Assembly: GCA_030762175.1 (NCBI GenBank)
Contig: CM060831.1
Span: 68,803,501-68,867,500, forward strand
Source of the DNA: Metallyticus violacea
Taxonomy: Eukaryota > Arthropoda > Insecta > Mantodea > Metallyticidae
Direction of reading: 5' to 3'
DNA length: 64,000 bases
The notes under the pieces were generated by a model that saw nothing but the letters and a program-made list of their open reading frames with translations, searched no databases and had not been told where the DNA came from. Each line of letters begins with the position of its first letter. The stretch's first letter is position 1. This document shows positions 58,991-64,000 of the stretch, one piece after another. The position numbers and the translations under genes were made by a program.

Positions 58991-61956
58991 GTGAAATACC
59001 ACAATTGCAGCTTTTGTACATGTACCCATAATTTCCTCTGAGGTGGGGAGAAGTTTTTTCCGCTATAAGGGTGTCTTAACAAGCAATAGGAAGTGGCTAA
59101 CTATGAAAAACTTATAAAATTTGGTGGTCATAAGCTGTAACATAAAAGAAGTTGAGAGTATGGAAAGCTAAAAATGTGTATACCATTATTTATTTATTCA
59201 TTGTGAGTGTGTGTGTTTTCCCTCCATTTTTATTTATCGTTTTTAAGAAAAATATACGCTAACTCTTCAATATTAAAGATAACTTTTGACGAGTTAAATA
59301 ATTCATGTGGTTTTCACAATATTTTTATTCCCAGAGACATTACAGAAAAGTGCATTAAAATTTTATTTTATGTCAATATGATGTCTTAATATTTTTATAT
59401 AGGTATATTTATACCCATTAAATAGAAACAGATTCCTATCTAAGTCTTAGTAATTCTTTTAACTTTATACCTTTAGAATAGCATTCTAAAGCGTGTATTA
59501 ATAAATGAAAAAAAGCTAAATAAAAAAAAACCTAGAGATAAAATTCCCATTATTAATACTAATGTACATATTATGGAAGTTTTCAATGCATAAATGCACA
59601 CATATTAAAGGGACTACCAGAGCACAAAATTCCTGTGCTTATACATAAGCAAGAAATTTGAAATTAAAGGCATGTGTGTTAAAATAATCTAAATAGAAGG
59701 AAACAAAGTATAATGTCTACTAATGAGGTGATTGCGGTGAAGAGCCCAGCTATATCATCTCTCTTATCTGGCGCAGCATCTTTATACCCCGTATCAAGGA
59801 GTGGTCCATCATAAAATTCGGTTCTCATTTGCTATTTGCATAATTGTGCAGAACACTTGAGCGAAAATGACCAGTTGGGTGGTTTGGAATCTTTGTTCCT
59901 AAGGCATACAGCCGCCCTGGAAATCTGCTTTTCCTGATGCCAAAACATTTCCACTGCATTCTTTGCAATGAGCAGCATGTGTTAAGTTATGTTTAAATGC
60001 ATACTAAGTACTCCCGTTCCAGAATGGTATAAACAGGAATGTTTCCGAATACACGGTATAATATTTTGAGCCTGAACGATGTTTGTGGGATATCGGTCTG
60101 CATTACAAATAATCTGAAAGTGAAGCATTTCTAATTAAATGTATCGTAGCAGAAGGTTTTGTTGCATACGTAAGCAGTAGTACTGATTACACCAATAACA
60201 TATAAAAATAAAGCCTATAAACAATCATCTAATACTGCATCATCTTCACAAAGGTAGAGTATAATGTGGCTATGAACACTATTGTAGTATGAACTAATCA
60301 GCTGATTTATAGGTTTCATTTCCTTTGTGTTATTATTGCTTATTTTTTGCCTCACATTACATTCTTAGTCTACTGCTGCTTAAATAATGAGAAATGCAGA
60401 GTTTTTTTTTTTATAAAAATTTGCCATTTATAAAAGTTGTAATAAAGACGTTATTACAAAATAAGTATATTTCGACAACCAATGACAAACCCAACTGAAC
60501 AGTGTTCCCCAAAATCAAGTAATGCAATATGTAAATATCAGTGTGCTAAGCTTTTCTAGCTGATGATATCATGATGCACAGGACCTTCATTTCGCTACGC
60601 AATCGCAAATTGAATTTGCTTACGGGGGTTGCACGTAACGAACATGCCATCTGCATAGGGAAATTATGTTGTGCCATGGGAACTCATAACTTCCATTTTA
60701 TTAGCTTGTTAATAGTAAATAGTATTTGATTGTACTCACCATCATAGTGCATGCTCGAAGTACCTGACATTTTGAAAATATTTTGAGGAACTACCGTAAC
60801 TCATTCTCCCGAATATGTTAAGCTTCTTGAGCATTTTGTTTTAGCGCCTCCAAGTAATTTTATATGGATGAAGAAGCAGCAGCTGAGTTATACGCACAAT
60901 TTTCTGGGCTGATCTGGTTGAATACTTTCGAGGAGAATTTCTAATAAATCACTTTTTCATCATAAAAATTAAAAACTTTTTTTCTGGCCTCAGTTCAAAC
61001 TTTGTTCACCAATCAAAAAATTGCACTTTCAACCGGAAATGTTAGTCCTGGAAATTTACCTCAAAATTCTTTCCTATAATACTTGTATGATTTCTTTTGC
61101 ATATGACAATCATAAATAAACATTCGCGTTCTTGTATAAGCACACAAATACACAGTAGAAATCTTACACTGTCTTCCGACAGAAATACAACTGAAACATT
61201 TGGCGTGATAAACACGACTGAGCAAGCTCAGTGGCCAGCCTTATTAGAATTTTAACTAAGTCTTACCGGGAGTAGCACTCTACTGGTGCATACTAGTGCA
61301 CATTTTATCAACTACATTATTAAAAATATCTGTAAATGGTAATCAGTAATCTGACAGTTTATTAAATAGAACTGTTTTCTGTTAAAATAATCGTTGCAGT
61401 TCATGATAGCCTGGTGGCACAAATGTTTATATGAATGCAATCTATTGCACCAATAGGCAAAGTTTTATATACACATTGCACTTGTAGTTATCACTTTAGT
61501 GAAAGGGTGTGCTTTAATTATACCCTAACAATATACTTATGGATATTTTCAAATTTGCCAAAACTCATAAGCGCACAAGAACGATGCTAGGACCAGTGTT
61601 GGGAAGTATATGGAAGGATGTTAACGCTTAAGATTTATAAACGATTAATTATAATAATTTCTTAGATGTATATGGAAAAAGCATTTCTAATTGCAGGGAC
61701 TTGTTATCTTCTTGGAAAACATAAGCATCTAGATTTCAAAACTGCAACTACCCTTGTAACTCGCTCTACAATGCGGCAAGTTGTAATTTCATGCAGTTAA
61801 AAGAAATAACTGCTTTTATAATGGGGAAACTTCCACTGGCATAAAACTAGGATTAAGTGTCATTTTTGGAACTTGGAAAAATAGTTTACATCGAGATTAT
61901 ACCAACAAACTGTACTCATATTGCTAGCCACTTGATCAGTGTGTTTTATTAAAAGT
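58991..61956. other. No recognisable gene
   Basis: AT-rich DNA with no frame above about 60 codons and no recognised transposon motif. Confidence 0.45.
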
Positions 61957-61959
61957 GAT

Positions 61960-62193
61960 ATTTAACACTCGTTTTAACTGCTGAGCCATCATAGGCAGTG
62001 GGCAGTGGTTATAGATGAGAAGAAATGTTGGGAAAGGATATTTATTTTAAAGAAAGGAAACGTTCCAGGCCCAAGTTAATAGGGTACCTTCCTGGCATTT
62101 CGCTTTTATGACTAAAGAAAAACTGAGTTAAAAAAAACTGTCAGCCCCTCCGCTTACGAGTCCATGCTTTAACCATCTCGGCCACCCGTAAAT
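61960..62193 (-). mobile_element. SINE family 2, diverged
   Basis: Minus-strand copy with head at the right (sense ACGGGTGGCCGAGATGGTTA). The B-box area is degraded, AAACTCAGTTTTTCTTTAG replaces the usual T-rich segment, and the 3' end reads AAACGAGTGTTAAATATCAC. It is one of the oldest copies in the window by eye. Confidence 0.82.
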
Positions 62194-62195
62194 GA

Positions 62196-63369
62196 CTTCC
62201 TTTCAATGAAAGATTTCGTGTAAACTCTGACAAATCACATATGATTGAAGTACGTTAAATAGTGAAACGGTAGTAATTAGCTGATGTCAATTTTTAGTTA
62301 TCAATTCAAATCTAATCTATATATGTTTGAAGGAATACACAGGAGATCAAGTGGAATATTTTTAAATATCAAACAGCTCCACTGTTTTCCCGATAGGAAC
62401 GCAGATGAGAGGGATCGTATAGGATTGTGTTTACAATGATGATTACTGATGCTAGTTGTGATCAGTTTCTCGGAAGACTATCAACATGTCTTGTTATAAT
62501 GTACTTGTTGATTGACATAACTCTGCAGAGTCAGTTAACGTTCACTGTAAAGTTTGTGTAATATAATTTTCATTTGTAATAGCTTCTAATAATTGACTTC
62601 ACGTTCCTCATCTCATTGATGCAACAGCCGTGCTGCAAGGCATCTGTATGTCGTCTTGTATCTTCTTCCAGCATCGGATCTCTGCTCGCTTATCAGTTCA
62701 GTGGAAGACAATTCAACAGCATGTGCAAACTTGCGTTTCGTGTAAGAATGCAGTAAAATATTTATTCTCTTGACCTATCGTCCTCAAGCGTTGTGAAATA
62801 CCTATTAAAGCAATCTTTATTCGGTTGTGACAATAAGCATATTGCAAGCCAGCAATGCGGTCCCATTATTACATCCGGTTTGAGTCGTCAATGAATTTGC
62901 TTTTCGCTTCGGATTCATGCCTTGTGTATATTATAAGTCATCGGCAAGAATTCTATGTTCTTAGTGCAAACGACTTTAAGTCTACATTATTTTCCCGGAC
63001 GATGTTTGTCAAAACACCAAGAAACAATTACTGAAATACACTATAGAAGATAAGGAATAGGTTTCATGGCTTTAGCCGAGAACCACATTTCTTTTTATCA
63101 TTCAAATAAATTTCGCAAATAAACAAACACAAGCTTGAGTTTAGATGTGAGCAACAAATTCTTAAGGCACCGTCATTGACGGGCAAATTTATTACTGATG
63201 AATAGCTCAAACTCAATTATACAAATGCCCATTTACCTAAAAACACATAAATTTTATTCGTTCATTTTCCGGCTGAACACAAATAATGTTTTGATAGTCT
63301 GGTTTGTGAGCGTGGTGCTACACAGATACCTGAATGCCTCTATCCAGTCATATACAGTTGATTGTTCAT
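62196..63369. other. No recognisable gene
   Basis: Unique-looking DNA. The 62600-62720 stretch is somewhat less AT-rich, but no frame is recognised. Confidence 0.4.
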
Positions 63370-63647
63370 TTGTTTTATTTAAGGACGATCTTTAACATCT
63401 CAGGTCATTATCGTCCCATTCAGTTCAGAACGTGAAACGGCCGGTAAATTTTGCTCAGAGGCCTCTTCTTTTAGACTTGAGATTGTTTTTCGTGCCGAAA
63501 TGTGTGACATGGGACCCACGGCTTTATTTCCCTTCCGAAGTAAGCCATACTTAGCATTTTTACACCCGAAAAAATTCATCGACCCTGGCCGGGGCTGAAC
63601 CCGCGATCTTGGGTTAATGAGGCAAATATGGTTACGCCAGGATCGAC
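63370..63647 (-). mobile_element. SINE family 1, diverged
   Basis: The body is complete with substitutions. The head is shortened (sense CGATCCTGGCGTAACCATAT), so the A box is damaged, and the B box reads GGTTCAGCCCC. Flanking words GTCATATACAGTTGA (63347-63361) and GTCATACAGTGAA (63648-63660) look like a diverged target-site duplication. Confidence 0.9.
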
Positions 63648-63660
63648 GTCATACAGTGAA

Positions 63661-64000
63661 ATGAACACATCTGATCTGTAAGTTAACTATCCAATCAGCT
63701 GTTCTGTTAAGCAGGTACTAATGTAATACCGCCCCTCGATGAAAGAGCATATAAACTAACATGGGCAATGGTACATTTACAACTTTCACCAAGAGGGAAT
63801 GGTAATTGTTAAAAAGTTCGTTTAAAATATTTCCATATATTTTTGCCTGTATGTTTGGAAAATGTTCACATTTACCAGCAATTGTTTACAATAACCTGTT
63901 TTCTGCAGTGACTGTAACATATATTGCAATAGAGAGTTGTGCATATTTCATATTGTCTGAAATAATCTGAAATTTAATTTATTTCAAATTCTTTTAGGTA
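63661..64000. other. No recognisable feature
   Basis: AT-rich DNA to the window edge with nothing identified. Confidence 0.45.

Overview
The window looks like intergenic or intronic DNA from an animal, most likely an arthropod. It is AT-rich, has no long intact open reading frame, and is packed with decayed eukaryotic transposons. These include tRNA-derived SINEs, several LINE types, a Penelope-like element, hAT remnants and many Tc1/mariner/IS630 transposase relics. The SINE repertoire recalls those of hemimetabolous insects, but that is a weak inference from memory. No host gene, functional RNA gene, operon, CRISPR array or prokaryotic feature could be supported.

Layout. 0-13 kb: mostly unique AT-rich DNA with a degraded ~140-bp tandem array (4.6-5.3 kb), a short transposase relic, single copies of several SINE families and a LINE C-terminus at 11.8-12.2 kb. 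13-15.6 kb: a Penelope-like GIY-YIG endonuclease relic, then an RTE-like LINE fragment. 17.9-19.2 kb: a 690-bp deletion derivative of an IS630/Tc1-mariner element, then a second, unrelated transposase relic. 20-27.7 kb: SINEs, an IS630-type transposase and a Tc1-type transposase, each of the two split by a SINE with target-site duplications. 29.8-36.2 kb: a 209-bp foldback element, two inverted copies of one LINE 3' end, and a hAT C-terminus. 37.9-47.7 kb: a LINE split by a 5'-truncated SINE, a third SINE type, a DDE transposase tail, a mariner with an internal duplication, and a nearly full-length IS630-type element holding another truncated SINE. 48-54.4 kb: a 324-bp TA-flanked MITE, another IS630-type relic, a LINE fragment with an RNase H domain, a 20-bp minisatellite, two inverted mariner fragments, and a SINE nested in another SINE. 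54.4-64 kb: largely featureless apart from a CGGBP1/hAT-like pseudogene at 57.9-59.0 kb and two SINEs.

The elements do not form a pathway. They record successive invasions. Insertion order can be read directly in five places: SINE family 1 lies inside SINE family 2, inside two transposase genes and inside a LINE, and SINE family 2 lies inside an IS630-type element. The best candidates for undescribed material are the SINE families, the foldback element, the MITE and the two tandem arrays. I saw no convincing new functional system.
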